DNA of 64,000 nucleotides from Beijerinckiaceae bacterium (GTDB lineage: Bacteria; Pseudomonadota; Alphaproteobacteria; Rhizobiales; Beijerinckiaceae), in assembly GCA_004564215.1 (NCBI GenBank), contig CP024846.1:2294001-2358000 (forward strand), given 5' to 3'. Every line of letters starts with the position of its first letter. Positions within the stretch are counted from its first letter, which is position 1. The notes under the pieces are model-generated. The model searched no databases and was not told where the DNA came from. It worked only from the letters and a program-made list of their open reading frames with translations. Below, piece after piece: positions 35,861-46,506 of the stretch. A program made the position numbers and the translations under genes.

Positions 35861-36436
35861 ATGCGAAAGCCTCGCGCCAAGCGCGGCGTGCAAGACCTGA
35901 GTGCCCAATCAACTGAGCGCTCCGAAGAAGCGAGGAACGCCCAGCATGGATGTGCTTTGGGGGCGCCCGAACGTCTAAGGCGGAGAGCGGATTTTTTGAA
36001 TGCCGCGAAGGGGAAGCGTTTTCATGCGCGCGGCTTGACTTTACAGGTAGCGCCGCGCCGGACCAGCCCGGTGCCCACCGCTTTGCAAGCGGGTTTGCCG
36101 GCTAACTCTGCCGCGTCCGACATTTCCATGATGGCGCCGAGCGGGCAAGGCGAAAGGCTGGGCGATGTCCCGGCCACGCCGCCGCGTTTCGGCTTCACTG
36201 TAACCAAAAAATGCGGGGGCGCGGTTCAGCGCAACCGGATCCGCCGCCGCTTAAAGGAAGCGGTGCGGCTCCTACAACCTCTTCCGGGCCGGCCGGCCAA
36301 TGATTATGTAATCCTCGCTCGACCCGAAGCGCTCGGCATGTCTTTCCTGGCTTTGCAGGCGGAAATTTCTCGCGCCCTCGGTAAAATCGATACCCGAAAA
36401 AACCTCCCGCCAACCCGCCACGACCGTGATCCCTAA
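35861..36436 (+). CDS. rnpA: Ribonuclease P protein component
   Basis: The protein subunit of RNase P matures tRNA 5' ends. The RNR motif VQRNRIRRRLKEAVR and the opening LRRRADFLNAAKGKRFHARGLTLQ are clear. At 191 residues it is longer than the usual 110-130: about 37 extra residues precede the core, and about 45 residues (PRRTSPVPTALQAGLP...) are inserted before RFGFTVTKK. A TTG at codon 35 could be the true start. It follows rpmH by 69 bp. Confidence 0.92.
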   Translation: MRKPRAKRGVQDLSAQSTERSEEARNAQHGCALGAPERLRRRADFLNAAKGKRFHARGLTLQVAPRRTSPVPTALQAGLPANSAASDISMMAPSGQGERLGDVPATPPRFGFTVTKKCGGAVQRNRIRRRLKEAVRLLQPLPGRPANDYVILARPEALGMSFLALQAEISRALGKIDTRKNLPPTRHDRDP

Positions 36437-36499
36437 GGATCTCGCCGGCGGTTCCCAACGATGCGTGGCAAAGAGACAAATAGGCAGGACACCCAAGGG

Positions 36500-38314
36500 A
36501 TGACCAAGGAAACCAAGAACCTCTTTTTGGCGATCGGCCTGTCGATGCTCGTCGTCTTGGGCTGGGAGGCATATTACGAAAAAGACCGCCAGATCCAAGC
36601 CCAGAAGCAAGCCCAGCTCGCGCAAACCCCTGGGGCGCAGACCCCTGGGTCTCCGGCATCCACCTCGCAAGCCAACCCGCCGGTTGCAGGCAGCTCCCTG
36701 ACGAAGCCGGCGGAAACGCAAAAGACCCGTGCCGAGGTTTTGGCGGAGACTCCGAGAGTGAAGCTCGACACCCCGGCGCTCTATGGATCCATCTCGCTGA
36801 AGGGCGCCCGCCTCGACGATGTATCGTTCAAGGCCTATCGGGAAACCACCGATCCCAACAGCCCGCACATCATTTTGCTATCGCCGGCCGGCGCGCCGGG
36901 GGCCTATTACGCCGAGGCCGGTTTCCTCGCCGACCCGGGCGAAACAGTGGTGCTCCCCGGAGCCGATACCGTCTGGCAGGCCGATCGTGACACATTGACC
37001 GAAACGTCGCCGGTGACGCTCAGCTATGACAATGGGCAGGGTATTGTCTTTCACCGCCAGATAGCGGTCGACGATCACTACATGTTCACCCTGACCGACA
37101 GCGTCGAGAATAAATCCGCCCACGCCGTGTCGCTGCATCCCTATGCCCGCGTCGCGCGGCACGGGAAGCCGGTCTCCGCGAACTACTCGATTTTGCATGA
37201 AGGCTTCGTCGGCGTCATCGGCGACTCCGGCGTTCAGCAGATCAAATATGACAAAATCGAAAAGGAAGATCGGGCCACCAAGGTCTTCAAGGGCACCGGC
37301 GGCTGGCTGGGCCTGACCGACAAATATTGGGGCACCACGGTCATTCCGGACCAGTCAGTCCCTGTCGTGGCGAGTTTTAACCAGCCCCCCGGTCCGACCA
37401 GCGTTTATCAATCTGGTTTTGTCGACGAAAATCCGAAAACTCTCGCGCCGGGCGCTTCGAGCGTCGTCACCACGCGGGTTTTCGCCGGTGCCAAGGAGAC
37501 GGACACCCTCGAAAAATACCAGGCCAATTTGGGGATCGAGAAATTCGATCTGTTGATCGACTGGGGCTGGTTCTATTTCATCACCAAGCCGATGTTCTGG
37601 CTGATCGATCTGATTTACAAATTTGTCGGCAATTTCGGCGTCGCGATCTTGTTCATCACCGTTCTGGTCAAGGCAGTCTTCTTTCCGCTCGCCAATAAAA
37701 GCTATGTCGCGATGGCAAAGATGAAGGCGGTGCAGCCGCAGATCACCTCAATCCGCGATCGCTTCCCCGATGACAAGCATAAGCAGCAAATGGAAATCAT
37801 GGCGCTTTACAAGCGCGAGAAGGTCAACCCCGTGTCGGGCTGCCTTCCGGTGTTGATCCAGCTTCCGGTCTTCTTTGCCCTCTACAAGGTGCTGGTCATC
37901 ACCATCGAAATGCGGCAGGCGCCGTTTTTCGGGTGGATCAAGGACCTGTCGGCGCCCGATCCGACCAATCTCTTCAATTTGTTCGGCCTGCTGCCCTTCG
38001 ATCCGACCCAGATCCCCGTGTTTGGTCCCTATCTCGCGATTGGCGTCTGGCCTTTGATCATGGGCATCACCATGTTCATTCAGATGAAGGTGAACCCTGA
38101 GCCGGCCGATCCGATGCAAAAGCAGGTGTTTACCTGGATGCCGGTCCTTTTCACGTTCACCCTCGGGAGCTTTGCTTCGGGTCTGGTGATCTACTGGAGT
38201 TGGAACAATACTTTGTCGGTCATCCAGCAGACGATGATCATGAAGCGCGCCGGCGTCAAGGTTGAGCTTTGGGACAATCTCGTGGGCATGTTCCGCAAAA
38301 AGGCGACAACTTAA
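36500..38314 (+). CDS. yidC: Membrane protein insertase YidC
   Basis: The 604-residue insertase has an N-terminal membrane anchor ([21 protein letters not shown]), a large periplasmic beta domain (residues 90-340) and the conserved insertase core with five helices ([45 protein letters not shown]). It folds and inserts inner membrane proteins alone or with SecYEG. The start [13 protein letters not shown] is the family start. Pro/Gln-rich sequence around residues 30-70 is a linker. Confidence 0.97.
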   Translation: MTKETKNLFLAIGLSMLVVLGWEAYYEKDRQIQAQKQAQLAQTPGAQTPGSPASTSQANPPVAGSSLTKPAETQKTRAEVLAETPRVKLDTPALYGSISLKGARLDDVSFKAYRETTDPNSPHIILLSPAGAPGAYYAEAGFLADPGETVVLPGADTVWQADRDTLTETSPVTLSYDNGQGIVFHRQIAVDDHYMFTLTDSVENKSAHAVSLHPYARVARHGKPVSANYSILHEGFVGVIGDSGVQQIKYDKIEKEDRATKVFKGTGGWLGLTDKYWGTTVIPDQSVPVVASFNQPPGPTSVYQSGFVDENPKTLAPGASSVVTTRVFAGAKETDTLEKYQANLGIEKFDLLIDWGWFYFITKPMFWLIDLIYKFVGNFGVAILFITVLVKAVFFPLANKSYVAMAKMKAVQPQITSIRDRFPDDKHKQQMEIMALYKREKVNPVSGCLPVLIQLPVFFALYKVLVITIEMRQAPFFGWIKDLSAPDPTNLFNLFGLLPFDPTQIPVFGPYLAIGVWPLIMGITMFIQMKVNPEPADPMQKQVFTWMPVLFTFTLGSFASGLVIYWSWNNTLSVIQQTMIMKRAGVKVELWDNLVGMFRKKATT

Positions 38315-38338
38315 GTTGGCCGCTCGGCGAGGCAGGCC

Positions 38339-39007
38339 GTGACCGAATCGTTGCAGGCCAAGCCCGATTTTGTCGAATTGGGCCGGAAGCTTTTTGCGGG
38401 AGAGTGCACGTTCATCTGGGGGGCGGTCGACGCCGCCCAACTGCCGCCGCCGGGGCCGTCCGAAATCGCTTTCGCGGGGCGTTCCAACGTGGGGAAATCC
38501 TCGCTTCTGAACGCGCTGACCCATCGCAAAACATTGGCCCGGACCTCGCACACGCCGGGCCGGACGCGGGAGCTCAATTTTTTCGCGCTGGGCGGCGAGG
38601 CGGACAATGCCAAGCTTCGCTTGGTCGATATGCCCGGCTATGGCTATGCGGCAGCCTCAAAGGAAAAGATCGCATCCTGGACGCGCCTGATGCAGGATTT
38701 CTTGCGAGGTCGCGCGCCCCTGCTGCGGGTGTTTGTCCTGGTTGACGGCCGCCACGGTGTTAAGCCGATCGACATCGAAATGATGGATCTGCTCGATAAA
38801 TCCGCGATGTCCTATCAAATCGTTTTGACAAAGCAGGACGAGGTGGCGCCAGCCGAGCGGGACGCCCGCGTTTCCGCGACGCTGGCCTTGATCGACAAAC
38901 GTCCGGCCGCCTTTCCGGACGTGATTTTCACCTCGTCGGAGACCGGCGACGGAATTGCCGATCTTCGCGCGGCCGTCGCCAAATTATTGGCCGAGCGCGG
39001 GTTTTGA
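38339..39007 (+). CDS. engB: Ribosome biogenesis GTP-binding protein EngB/YsxC
   Basis: This 222-residue GTPase has G1 GRSNVGKSSLLNAL, G2/G3 THTPGRT and DMPGYG, and G4 TKQDE. EngB helps late assembly of the large ribosomal subunit. GTG start with AGGCAGG upstream, 24 bp after yidC. The N-terminus is longer by about 20 residues than minimal YsxC, as is common in Alphaproteobacteria. Confidence 0.95.
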   Translation: MTESLQAKPDFVELGRKLFAGECTFIWGAVDAAQLPPPGPSEIAFAGRSNVGKSSLLNALTHRKTLARTSHTPGRTRELNFFALGGEADNAKLRLVDMPGYGYAAASKEKIASWTRLMQDFLRGRAPLLRVFVLVDGRHGVKPIDIEMMDLLDKSAMSYQIVLTKQDEVAPAERDARVSATLALIDKRPAAFPDVIFTSSETGDGIADLRAAVAKLLAERGF

Positions 39008-39099
39008 CGAGGCGTCTTGCATTTACTGAAAGTTCCGGCCGCGTTGAGCTTGTCACAACAAGCGGTTAAGAACAGATTCGGTGTACGGAACGAGGCCTT

Positions 39100-39996
39100 A
39101 TGAACGACGCGACCAAAGCCAACCAGCAAGATCAGGGGCAGGCCGAGGCTCAAAAACAGGCCTCCATCTTAATGCAGGCCCTGCCGCACATGTTGCGCTA
39201 CGACGACGCGATCGTCGTGGTCAAATATGGCGGTCATGCCATGGGTGACGATAAGGTGGCGCGGGATTTCGCGCGCGACATGGTGTTGCTGGAGCAGTCC
39301 GGGGTCAATCCGGTCGTCGTTCACGGCGGCGGACCGCAAATCGGCGCGATGCTGGCCAAGCTTGGCCTTAAATCGGCATTCTCCGACGGTCTGAGGGTGA
39401 CCGACCGGGCGACCGTGGAAATCGTCGAGATGGTGCTGGCCGGCTCGATCAATAAGCAGATCGTCGGTTTCATCAATGCCGAGGGAGGCCGAGCGATCGG
39501 CCTTTGCGGCAAGGACGGCAATATGGTGATCGCCAACAAGGCCCCCAATACCAGCGAGGAAGTCGACCTCGGTTTTGTCGGGGAACCGGCGAAGGTGGAT
39601 AAAACCGTGCTCGACCAGGTGCTCGGGCGCGAACTCATTCCGGTCCTGGCCCCGATCGCGCAAGGCACCGACGGCGAGACCTATAATGTGAACGCCGACA
39701 CGTTTGCCGGGGCCATCGCCGGCGCTCTCAAGGCGAAGCGGCTGCTCTTATTGACCGACGTACCGGGGGTGCTCGACCGCAACAAGCAACTGATCAAGCA
39801 ATTGCGCGTTGACGACATCCATGCCCTCATAGCCGACGGCACGATCACCGGCGGCATGATCCCGAAGGTGGAAACCTGCATCTATGCGCTTGAGCAAGGT
39901 GTCGAAGGTGTCGTGATACTTGATGGAAAAATGCCTCATGCCGTCCTGATCGAATTATTGACCGATCACGGCGCTGGAACTTTGATTAAACGGTGA
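39100..39996 (+). CDS. argB: Acetylglutamate kinase
   Basis: The 298-residue enzyme phosphorylates N-acetylglutamate in arginine synthesis. Family motifs are [28 protein letters not shown] and TDVPGVLD, plus a C-terminal [10 protein letters not shown]...[10 protein letters not shown]. The N-terminal helix ([19 protein letters not shown]) is of the type that mediates hexamer formation and arginine feedback in many bacteria. It overlaps the next gene by 4 bp (GTGA). Confidence 0.97.
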   Translation: MNDATKANQQDQGQAEAQKQASILMQALPHMLRYDDAIVVVKYGGHAMGDDKVARDFARDMVLLEQSGVNPVVVHGGGPQIGAMLAKLGLKSAFSDGLRVTDRATVEIVEMVLAGSINKQIVGFINAEGGRAIGLCGKDGNMVIANKAPNTSEEVDLGFVGEPAKVDKTVLDQVLGRELIPVLAPIAQGTDGETYNVNADTFAGAIAGALKAKRLLLLTDVPGVLDRNKQLIKQLRVDDIHALIADGTITGGMIPKVETCIYALEQGVEGVVILDGKMPHAVLIELLTDHGAGTLIKR

Positions 39997-40796
39997 ATGA
40001 TACGAAACATGTTCTGAACGATTCCTCCGAGATCCTGCAGGCCGCAGCCGATGGCGTGGTCGCGCCCGATGCGGAGAAAATCGATGGTGCGGGCTTCGGC
40101 GCCTTAACCAGAATCGATACCTGGGTCTTCGATCTCGACAATACGCTCTATCCGGCCGATTGCGATCTATGGCCCAAGATCGACGCGCGGATCACCCTGT
40201 TCATGGCGGATCTTTTCGGACTCGACGGCATGTCGTCGCGGGCTTTGCAAAAATATTACTATCAGCGCTATGGCACGACCTTGCGCGGGCTGATGGAAGA
40301 GCACGACATCGGCCCCGAGGATTTTCTCAAATTCACGCATGACATCGACCGATCTTCGCTGCTTCCCAATCTTTCTCTCGCGACGGCCATCACGGCCTTG
40401 CCCGGGCGCAAGCTGATTTTGACGAACGGCTCGCGCGATCATGCGCAGCGCACCGCCGCGGCGCTTGGTCTCGACGCGATGTTTGAAGATATTTTCGATA
40501 TTGTGGCCGCCGATTTTGTGCCGAAGCCCGCAGCGGCAGCCTATGAGCGTTTCTTCGACCGGCACGCTGTCGATCCGACGCGGGCGGTCATGTTCGAGGA
40601 TCTCGCGCGAAATCTCATCGTTCCGCACGAGCGCGGCATGGCGACCGTGCTTGTCGTGCCCAAGCCGGGACAAATGGACCATCGCGATGCTTTCGAGATC
40701 ACCAGCGAAGAAGCGCCGCCCCATATCGATTTCGTGACCAGCGATCTCGAGCGATTTCTGATCGATCTGGTCCTCGACGCGCCATCGTCAAGTTAA
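39993..40796 (+). CDS. HAD-family pyrimidine 5'-nucleotidase
   Basis: The 267-residue HAD hydrolase has motif [10 protein letters not shown], motif II ILTNGS and motif [10 protein letters not shown]. This matches the SDT1/Phm8-like pyrimidine 5'-nucleotidase group, which often follows argB or dapD in Hyphomicrobiales. It likely dephosphorylates UMP/CMP or related phosphates. GTG start inside the argB stop indicates coupling. About 45 N-terminal residues precede the domain. Confidence 0.9.
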   Translation: MNDTKHVLNDSSEILQAAADGVVAPDAEKIDGAGFGALTRIDTWVFDLDNTLYPADCDLWPKIDARITLFMADLFGLDGMSSRALQKYYYQRYGTTLRGLMEEHDIGPEDFLKFTHDIDRSSLLPNLSLATAITALPGRKLILTNGSRDHAQRTAAALGLDAMFEDIFDIVAADFVPKPAAAAYERFFDRHAVDPTRAVMFEDLARNLIVPHERGMATVLVVPKPGQMDHRDAFEITSEEAPPHIDFVTSDLERFLIDLVLDAPSSS

Positions 40797-40956
40797 TCGG
40801 GGCGCGGCCGTAAAGACGCGGTTTTTCCCGATTTCGGCGCTGTCCGGCCGGCTCCCACCCAAAAATCAGTCCTTTCCAGTCGGCGGCCCTGCGCAAACGG
40901 CCGGGTATGCGTCTTGCAAAGAGTTTCACTCTCACTCGCATTTAGAGAGAGGATGT

Positions 40957-41922
40957 ATGATAGACGACACTCTCCGCCCGGTCATCGTGGCTAAGAAGAC
41001 CGATGAGGCCCATAATATGGTCTCGTTTGAATTGGTCGATCCGAACGGTGCGGACCTTCCCGCATTCTCCGCGGGGTCTCATATCGATGTGACGATTCCC
41101 GGCGGGTTGGTGCGCCAATACTCTTTGTGCAACAGCTCCTTCGAACGCAATCGCTATGTGATTGGCGTGTGGAACGATCCCAATAGCCGGGGTGGGTCCA
41201 AGGCGCTGTATGGACAGGTGCAGGTGGGCGACACCTTGCAAGTCGGCTTGCCGCGCAACCGCTTCCGGGTTCCCCGGAGTACAAAGCGGGCCATTTTGTT
41301 GGCGCGGGGCATCGGTGTGACGCCGATTTTGAGCATCGCCGACTATTTGAAATCCCAAAATATTCCCTTCGATCTCCATTATGTTTACGCCATGATGTCC
41401 CCCGGATCGTTTCAAGGGATGATCAAGGACTCGAACTTCGCCGAAAACACAAAGTTCTATTATGAGGCGAGCGAACTGAATCAATTGCTGGACCCAAAGA
41501 GTATTCTCACGGATCAGCCGGAAGACATGCAGCTTTTCATCTGCGGTGTCGATTGGTGGCAAGATCCGATCATCAATACGGCCAAGCAAAAGGGCTGGGC
41601 CGAAGAACGCATCCATGTCGAACGTTTCACGGCCAAGGTGCCTGCGGCCATCCTCGACAAAGTCTTCGACGTGAAGATCGCAAGCACCGGGATTGTTTAT
41701 AAAATCCCTGGCGATAAGACCGTGACGGCATTCCTGGAAGAAAAGGGTGTGAAAATTCCGACATCTTGCGAACAAGGCATGTGTGGGACGTGTCAGATCA
41801 AGGTTCTTGAAGGTGAAGTGGATCACCGCGACAAACGTCTAAGTCCGCAACAGAAGGAAGAGGGATTCTTTATCGCATGCGTCTCTCGCGCCAAAAGTGA
41901 CCTTCTGGTGCTGGATTTGTAG
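40957..41922 (+). CDS. PDR/VanB-type 2Fe-2S flavoprotein oxidoreductase
   Basis: The 321-residue reductase has the order flavin domain (RQYSLCNSS), NAD-binding domain (LLARGIGVTPILSI) and C-terminal plant-type 2Fe-2S domain (CEQGMCGTCQIKVLEG). This is the class IA phthalate dioxygenase reductase/VanB family, which supplies electrons to Rieske oxygenases. No oxygenase gene is adjacent, so its partner is elsewhere. An upstream gap of 160 bp suggests its own promoter; GAGAGAGG precedes the ATG. Confidence 0.92.
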   Translation: MIDDTLRPVIVAKKTDEAHNMVSFELVDPNGADLPAFSAGSHIDVTIPGGLVRQYSLCNSSFERNRYVIGVWNDPNSRGGSKALYGQVQVGDTLQVGLPRNRFRVPRSTKRAILLARGIGVTPILSIADYLKSQNIPFDLHYVYAMMSPGSFQGMIKDSNFAENTKFYYEASELNQLLDPKSILTDQPEDMQLFICGVDWWQDPIINTAKQKGWAEERIHVERFTAKVPAAILDKVFDVKIASTGIVYKIPGDKTVTAFLEEKGVKIPTSCEQGMCGTCQIKVLEGEVDHRDKRLSPQQKEEGFFIACVSRAKSDLLVLDL

Positions 41923-41998
41923 GACGCCGCAAATCCTGCGCCATTTGCGTCAGCGGAAAATCCTAATAGAGCGCTGCATTTTGCTTGAGGGGTATCAA

Positions 41999-42208
41999 TT
42001 ATTCCGCTGGCGGGCAGGTGATTTCCTTCACGACTGCGGCGGCGAAGGCTTTGACGCCCGTATTGATGCGCAATGAAAGCTTTTTGGCATCCGTGGTCCA
42101 GCTTTTATAAGTCACGATGCCGCGATTTATATCGACGACCGTATATTTTTCCTTGCTGCGCGTCACATAGCATTTTCCTGCGTGGATCTCGCTTACGTCC
42201 ATAGGCAT
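41999..42208 (-). CDS. Small unknown protein
   Basis: The 69-residue protein reads MPMDVSEIHAGKCYVTRSKEKYTVVDINRGIVTYKSW and looks like a compact beta-rich domain (HAGKCYVT..KEKYTVVDI..GIVTYKSW). GGAG 6 bp before this ATG decides the start; an ATG 18 bp upstream overlaps that ribosome site. No family was recognised. It converges with the reductase gene. It is probably cytosolic. Confidence 0.6.
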   Translation of the reverse strand: MPMDVSEIHAGKCYVTRSKEKYTVVDINRGIVTYKSWTTDAKKLSLRINTGVKAFAAAVVKEITCPPAE

Positions 42209-42497
42209 GTAACGCTCCTTCTCCATTCGACCCCGTCCGCCCTAACTGTTCCTCGATGCTCGCTCGAAGGGGTCGGTCGCACGGTGGTGATTGAACACGT
42301 CAGCAAAACCCATGCCGTCTTTGCCTCTTGCGGGCGCCGTTAAGCTGATATGATTGCGGACTTGAAGTGCGATTTTCCGGGCATCGGCGCCGTTGCGCGA
42401 GCCGGTCTTCGGCGGCACGGCATTGACATCGGCGCGCGGTCCATCAAAACCTCTGGCGCACTGCCAATTTTTCTGACCTGCCGGAGATTCTGTACAA

Positions 42498-43355
42498 ATG
42501 CGTGAGCCCGACCTGGAAAAGATCGTCGTGGCGGCCTTCGAGAACCGCGCCAATATCGATGCGAAGACACAAGGCGAGGTGAGGGAAGCCGTCGAAGCGG
42601 TCCTGGCCCTGCTTGATACGGGAAAACTCCGCGTTGCGGAAAAGATCGAAGGTGCCACAGGACCTGCCTCCTGGAAGGTCAATCAATGGCTGAAGAAAGC
42701 GGTGCTTTTGTCGTTTCGCCTGAACGACATGACGGCGATCGCGGGCGGCCCCGGCGGTTCGAGCTGGTGGGATAAGGTTCCTTCCAAATTCGCCGGCTGG
42801 GGCCCGGAACACCATGCGGCAGCCGGGTTTCGCTCGGTCCCCAATTGCGTGGTGCGGCGCTCCGCCTATATTGCGCCGGGCGTCGTCCTCATGCCCTCGT
42901 TTGTCAATCTCGGTGCCTATGTCGATAGCGGCACCATGGTCGACACGTGGTCGACTGTCGGTTCCTGCGCGCAAATCGGCAAGAATGTGCATCTTTCGGG
43001 CGGGGTCGGCATCGGCGGTGTGCTCGAACCATTGCAGGCCAATCCGACGATCATCGAGGACGATTGCTTTATCGGCGCCCGCTCGGAAATCGTGGAAGGG
43101 GTGATCGTCGGCGAGGGGTCGGTCATCTCGATGGGGACGTTCATTTCTGCTTCGACGAAGATTGTCGACCGCACGACCGGCGAGGTCCATCTCGGCTTTG
43201 TACCTCCCTATTCGGTCGTGGTCTCCGGCAATTTGCCCGGAAAGCCTTTGCCCGACGGCTCGCCTGGTCCTTCCCTCTATTGCGCCGTGATCGTGAAAAC
43301 CGTCGATGCTCGGACCCGCTCCAAGACCTCCATCAATGAATTATTGAGGGATTGA
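42498..43355 (+). CDS. dapD: Tetrahydrodipicolinate N-succinyltransferase
   Basis: The 285-residue acyltransferase makes N-succinyl-2-amino-6-oxopimelate in the succinylase branch of lysine/DAP synthesis. The left-handed beta-helix hexapeptide region runs from about residue 110 to 225 ([55 protein letters not shown]). The N-terminal helical domain is typical. It overlaps the next gene by one base (TGATG). Confidence 0.97.
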   Translation: MREPDLEKIVVAAFENRANIDAKTQGEVREAVEAVLALLDTGKLRVAEKIEGATGPASWKVNQWLKKAVLLSFRLNDMTAIAGGPGGSSWWDKVPSKFAGWGPEHHAAAGFRSVPNCVVRRSAYIAPGVVLMPSFVNLGAYVDSGTMVDTWSTVGSCAQIGKNVHLSGGVGIGGVLEPLQANPTIIEDDCFIGARSEIVEGVIVGEGSVISMGTFISASTKIVDRTTGEVHLGFVPPYSVVVSGNLPGKPLPDGSPGPSLYCAVIVKTVDARTRSKTSINELLRD

Positions 43356-43837
43356 TGGCGACGGCGTCACTCTCGGAGCTTGTCGCGGGGTTCGGGTTTC
43401 GCACCGATCAAGGCCGGATCGACGCGAAAACCTGGTGGCAGGGCACCGCGCTTCTGGGCGCGCTGCTGGTCATCCTCACCGGAGGCTGGTTCCTGCTCGC
43501 GCCCTTTGCGCACCGTGACCTTGCCAACACACCCTTTCTGGCCTGGGCCACGCTCGCCGCTTTCGTCTATCTGCTTTTCTATGCGTTTGCGGTCCTGCTC
43601 ATCGCGATCAGCCATTACAATCTCAGCGCCAAGCGGTGGCGCGACCGGGGCTGGCCGGGTTCGCTTGCCGGTCTTTTGCCCCTGACCGCGCTGATCAGCG
43701 GCGCGGCTCACTGGCTGCAGCCGCGCGTCGCCGAGGTCTTGCCCTTCGCCTATGTGGCCATGGCGGACGCCGTTTTGCTGGCGGTCATCGCCTGGAACAT
43801 TGTCGAATTGGGCTTTTTGAAAGGCCGAAGCCGTTGA
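43355..43837 (+). CDS. DUF805-like membrane protein
   Basis: The 160-residue protein has four hydrophobic segments and a central NLSAKRWRDRGWPGSLAGL, the R.HD.G.sG-like loop found in DUF805 proteins. It sits in the inner membrane; function is unknown. Its ATG overlaps the dapD stop by one base, so it is translationally coupled, although no metabolic link to lysine synthesis is obvious. Confidence 0.82.
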   Translation: MATASLSELVAGFGFRTDQGRIDAKTWWQGTALLGALLVILTGGWFLLAPFAHRDLANTPFLAWATLAAFVYLLFYAFAVLLIAISHYNLSAKRWRDRGWPGSLAGLLPLTALISGAAHWLQPRVAEVLPFAYVAMADAVLLAVIAWNIVELGFLKGRSR

Positions 43838-43946
43838 GCCTGGGCTGATTTAGCCGCGGGAGTGATCGACAGGGTGAAGATCCGAGCCCAGACTTGACCT
43901 TGAGTGGATGAGTGGTCAACAAGGTCGCATTGGGAAGGCGAGGGGC

Positions 43947-44420
43947 ATGGCGGAAAAAACTTCGGGCCAGTTTGTCGGTACCGCGCTTTTGCTGACAATT
44001 GGGGTCGCCGCGGGCTATATTTATTTCGTCCATGATTGGTATTGGAATCACGCCGCCCTTATTTGCACGCCCGACCTAAAGCTTACAGCACAGCCATCGG
44101 ACTATTGTTACGTTGCTGATCCCCCGCCGGAGCATTATGAAACCTATGCTGGGGCCCATAGCTTCTGGGGCGATGACATAATCAGCAATTTCTTTGCAAA
44201 TATATTCCAACTCATCCTACGATGGACCAATGAAACAATAGTCCCAAGCTTTTACGATTACATCGCGCCCCTTTGGAACACCTATGCCGCGGACGAGAAC
44301 CACCGCAAAGCCCTTGCGGCAATCATTGGAATTCTTTACGCAGCGGGCGCAACCAAGGTTGTTTCGCTCGCGGTCGAGTGGGCGCATGAGAAAGCCGTCG
44401 GCGGCGGTTCGAAAACCTGA
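43947..44420 (+). CDS. Unknown membrane protein
   Basis: The 157-residue protein has a membrane segment near the N-terminus (FVGTALLLTIGVAAGYIYFV), a presumably periplasmic middle with two Cys (CTPDLKLTAQPSDYC) and a helical segment near the end (ALAAIIGILYAAGATKVVSLAV). GAGGGG precedes the chosen ATG; another ATG lies 39 bp upstream. No family was recognised. It is preceded by a gap of about 110 bp. Confidence 0.65.
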   Translation: MAEKTSGQFVGTALLLTIGVAAGYIYFVHDWYWNHAALICTPDLKLTAQPSDYCYVADPPPEHYETYAGAHSFWGDDIISNFFANIFQLILRWTNETIVPSFYDYIAPLWNTYAADENHRKALAAIIGILYAAGATKVVSLAVEWAHEKAVGGGSKT

Positions 44421-44471
44421 TCATTGTGGCGGACTTTTATTCGCGCGCCTGTGTGCGAATTCAATCGGTGA

Positions 44472-45359
44472 ATGCCAAACCGGGAAACACCACGAACCGA
44501 TGCGAAAATGATGGATCCATCTTGCCTTGAGACTCTCGCCGATCTCAGAATCGAAATCGATCGCATCGACGCGTCGCTGCATCGGCTGTTGATCGAGCGC
44601 GGCGAGATCATTCACAGGCTGATCGAAGCCAAGGCGCAGCAAGGCGGGGGCTCGGCGTTCCGGCCGGGACGCGAGGCCGATATGATGCGCCGCCTCGTGT
44701 CCCGCCATCAGGGGCTGTTGCCGCTCGACACGGTCGAAAGTATCTGGCGGATCATCATCTCGACCTTCACCTTCGTCCAGGCCAACTACAGCGTGCATGC
44801 GGATATTTCCGGGGGCGATGCCCCGATGCGCGATTGCTGTCGGTTCCATTTCGGTTTCACGGTTCCCTATGTGGTGCATAAAGACGCGGCGGGGGTGATC
44901 GAGGCGGTCGCGAAGTCGAGCGGCGATCTCGGGATGGTGCCGGTCGAGGCCCCTCCCACGGCCGGTCCCTGGTGGCGCGCTCTCGTTGAGCCGCAGTCCC
45001 CCAAGATCATCGCGCGGCTGCCGTTCGTGGAACGTCCGGATCATCCGGCCGGAATGCCGCTGTTCGTCATCGCCCAGCCGCTTGTCGAGGCGGCGGTGCG
45101 CGATGTCGTCCTCTATGCGGTCGCGCTCGAGCAGGCCCATGATCATCCAGCCGTTGGCTTGCCGGGTGTCGAGGTTCTCGGCCGTTTTTCCGATCGATCC
45201 GAGGTCTCGCTGATGATTGCGGCAACCGGGGCCTGCAGCGGGGAAGACGTGCGTGAAAGCCTTCTGCGGGCCGGCGCGAAAAAGCTGCGGATCGCGGAAA
45301 TCGGCAGCCACGCGGCACGGTTCGATCTGGCCGGGATCCAAAACGAGGCGGCGCAATGA
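44472..45359 (+). CDS. Chorismate mutase with a degenerate C-terminal domain
   Basis: The N-terminal 95 residues are an AroQ-type chorismate mutase ([33 protein letters not shown]...[10 protein letters not shown]). The remaining 190 residues resemble the layout of a PheA prephenate dehydratase plus ACT region, but the dehydratase signatures (GPxGTFSxxA and TRF) are missing. It could still act as chorismate mutase feeding tyrosine and phenylalanine synthesis. It is followed at 16 bp by hisC and then tyrA. The start is uncertain; an ATG 36 bp later is an alternative. Confidence 0.82.
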   Translation: MPNRETPRTDAKMMDPSCLETLADLRIEIDRIDASLHRLLIERGEIIHRLIEAKAQQGGGSAFRPGREADMMRRLVSRHQGLLPLDTVESIWRIIISTFTFVQANYSVHADISGGDAPMRDCCRFHFGFTVPYVVHKDAAGVIEAVAKSSGDLGMVPVEAPPTAGPWWRALVEPQSPKIIARLPFVERPDHPAGMPLFVIAQPLVEAAVRDVVLYAVALEQAHDHPAVGLPGVEVLGRFSDRSEVSLMIAATGACSGEDVRESLLRAGAKKLRIAEIGSHAARFDLAGIQNEAAQ

Positions 45360-45375
45360 TTTCGGAGTGCCTTGG

Positions 45376-46506
45376 ATGATTAAAATAGCCACGGCCGATG
45401 TCGAGGCTGGTCCTCGCCCGCGCCCTTCGGTGCTCGCGATCGACCCTTATGTTCCGGGCAAGAGCTCGGCGCCCGGGGCGGCCAAAATTTTCAAGCTCTC
45501 CGCCAACGAGACTCCGCTGGGACCGTCCCCCCGTGCCAAGGAAGCCATTCGCGCCTTCGCGGATCGTCTCGAAGACTATCCCGACGGAAACGCCACGCTC
45601 CTGCGCGAGGCGATCGGAGCCCGCCATGGGATCGATCCGGCCACGATCGTTTGCGGCACCGGCTCGGATGAAATCATCCACCTCCTCGCGTCCGCCTATA
45701 TGGGACCGGGCGACGAAGGAATTTTCACCGAGCATGGCTTTCTCGTCTATCGCATTGCGATTCTCGCGGCAGGTGGGGTCCCTATTGTCGCGCCCGAAAC
45801 AAGGCTTACCGCGGACGTCGATGCCATTTTGGCCAGGGTCGGCCCTAAAACCAAAATGGTTTTTCTCGCCAATCCGAACAATCCGACTGGAACCTATCTG
45901 CCCATCGCCGAGGTCGAGCGGCTGGCCGCGGCCTTGCCGTCCAGCGTCCTCCTTGTGCTCGATGCCGCCTATGCGGAATATGTGACGCGCGCCGATTATT
46001 CGGCCGGACTTGAACTTGTTTCAGTGGCCCGGAACGTGGTGATGACGCGCACCTTCTCCAAAATTTACGGTCTTGCCGGGATCAGGCTTGGATGGTGTCA
46101 CGCGCCGGCCGAGGTATGCGATGCGATCAATCGCATTCGCGGTCCTTTCAATACCAATGGCGCGGCCATTGCGGCAGGGGTCGCGGCGATCGCCGATCGC
46201 GACCATGTCGGCAAAGCCGTTGCGCATAATGCGACATGGCTGCCTTGGCTCGCGCAGGAGATTGGCGAACTTGGGATCGAGGTGACGCCGAGCGTCGGCA
46301 ATTTCCTGCTTTTGCATTTCATCGATGAGCTGCAGGCACGTTCGGCGGATCGCTTCTTGTCGAGCCGAGGCTTGATCCTGCGCGCGGTCGGCGCCTATGG
46401 CTTGCCGCGCTGCCTGCGCCTCACGGTCGGAACCGACGAAGCAAACCGCCTTGTCGTTGCAAACCTCAAGGAATTTCTGACGTTTGAGAGACGCGCGCGT
46501 GCCTGA
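45376..46506 (+). CDS. hisC: Histidinol-phosphate aminotransferase
   Basis: The 376-residue PLP enzyme has the PLP lysine Lys229 in [15 protein letters not shown], the [12 protein letters not shown] motif, and [12 protein letters not shown] at the N-terminus. HisC works in histidine synthesis; in this genomic position, between chorismate mutase and tyrA, homologues often also transaminate aromatic keto acids or prephenate (known for the cluster, not visible in sequence). GGAG lies 8 bp before the ATG; it overlaps tyrA by 8 bp. Confidence 0.94.
   Translation: MIKIATADVEAGPRPRPSVLAIDPYVPGKSSAPGAAKIFKLSANETPLGPSPRAKEAIRAFADRLEDYPDGNATLLREAIGARHGIDPATIVCGTGSDEIIHLLASAYMGPGDEGIFTEHGFLVYRIAILAAGGVPIVAPETRLTADVDAILARVGPKTKMVFLANPNNPTGTYLPIAEVERLAAALPSSVLLVLDAAYAEYVTRADYSAGLELVSVARNVVMTRTFSKIYGLAGIRLGWCHAPAEVCDAINRIRGPFNTNGAAIAAGVAAIADRDHVGKAVAHNATWLPWLAQEIGELGIEVTPSVGNFLLLHFIDELQARSADRFLSSRGLILRAVGAYGLPRCLRLTVGTDEANRLVVANLKEFLTFERRARA

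Noticed and set aside
41923..41951. Imperfect hairpin after the PDR-type reductase gene
   Set aside because: The stem has a bulge and no T tract follows on either strand, so it was not called a terminator.
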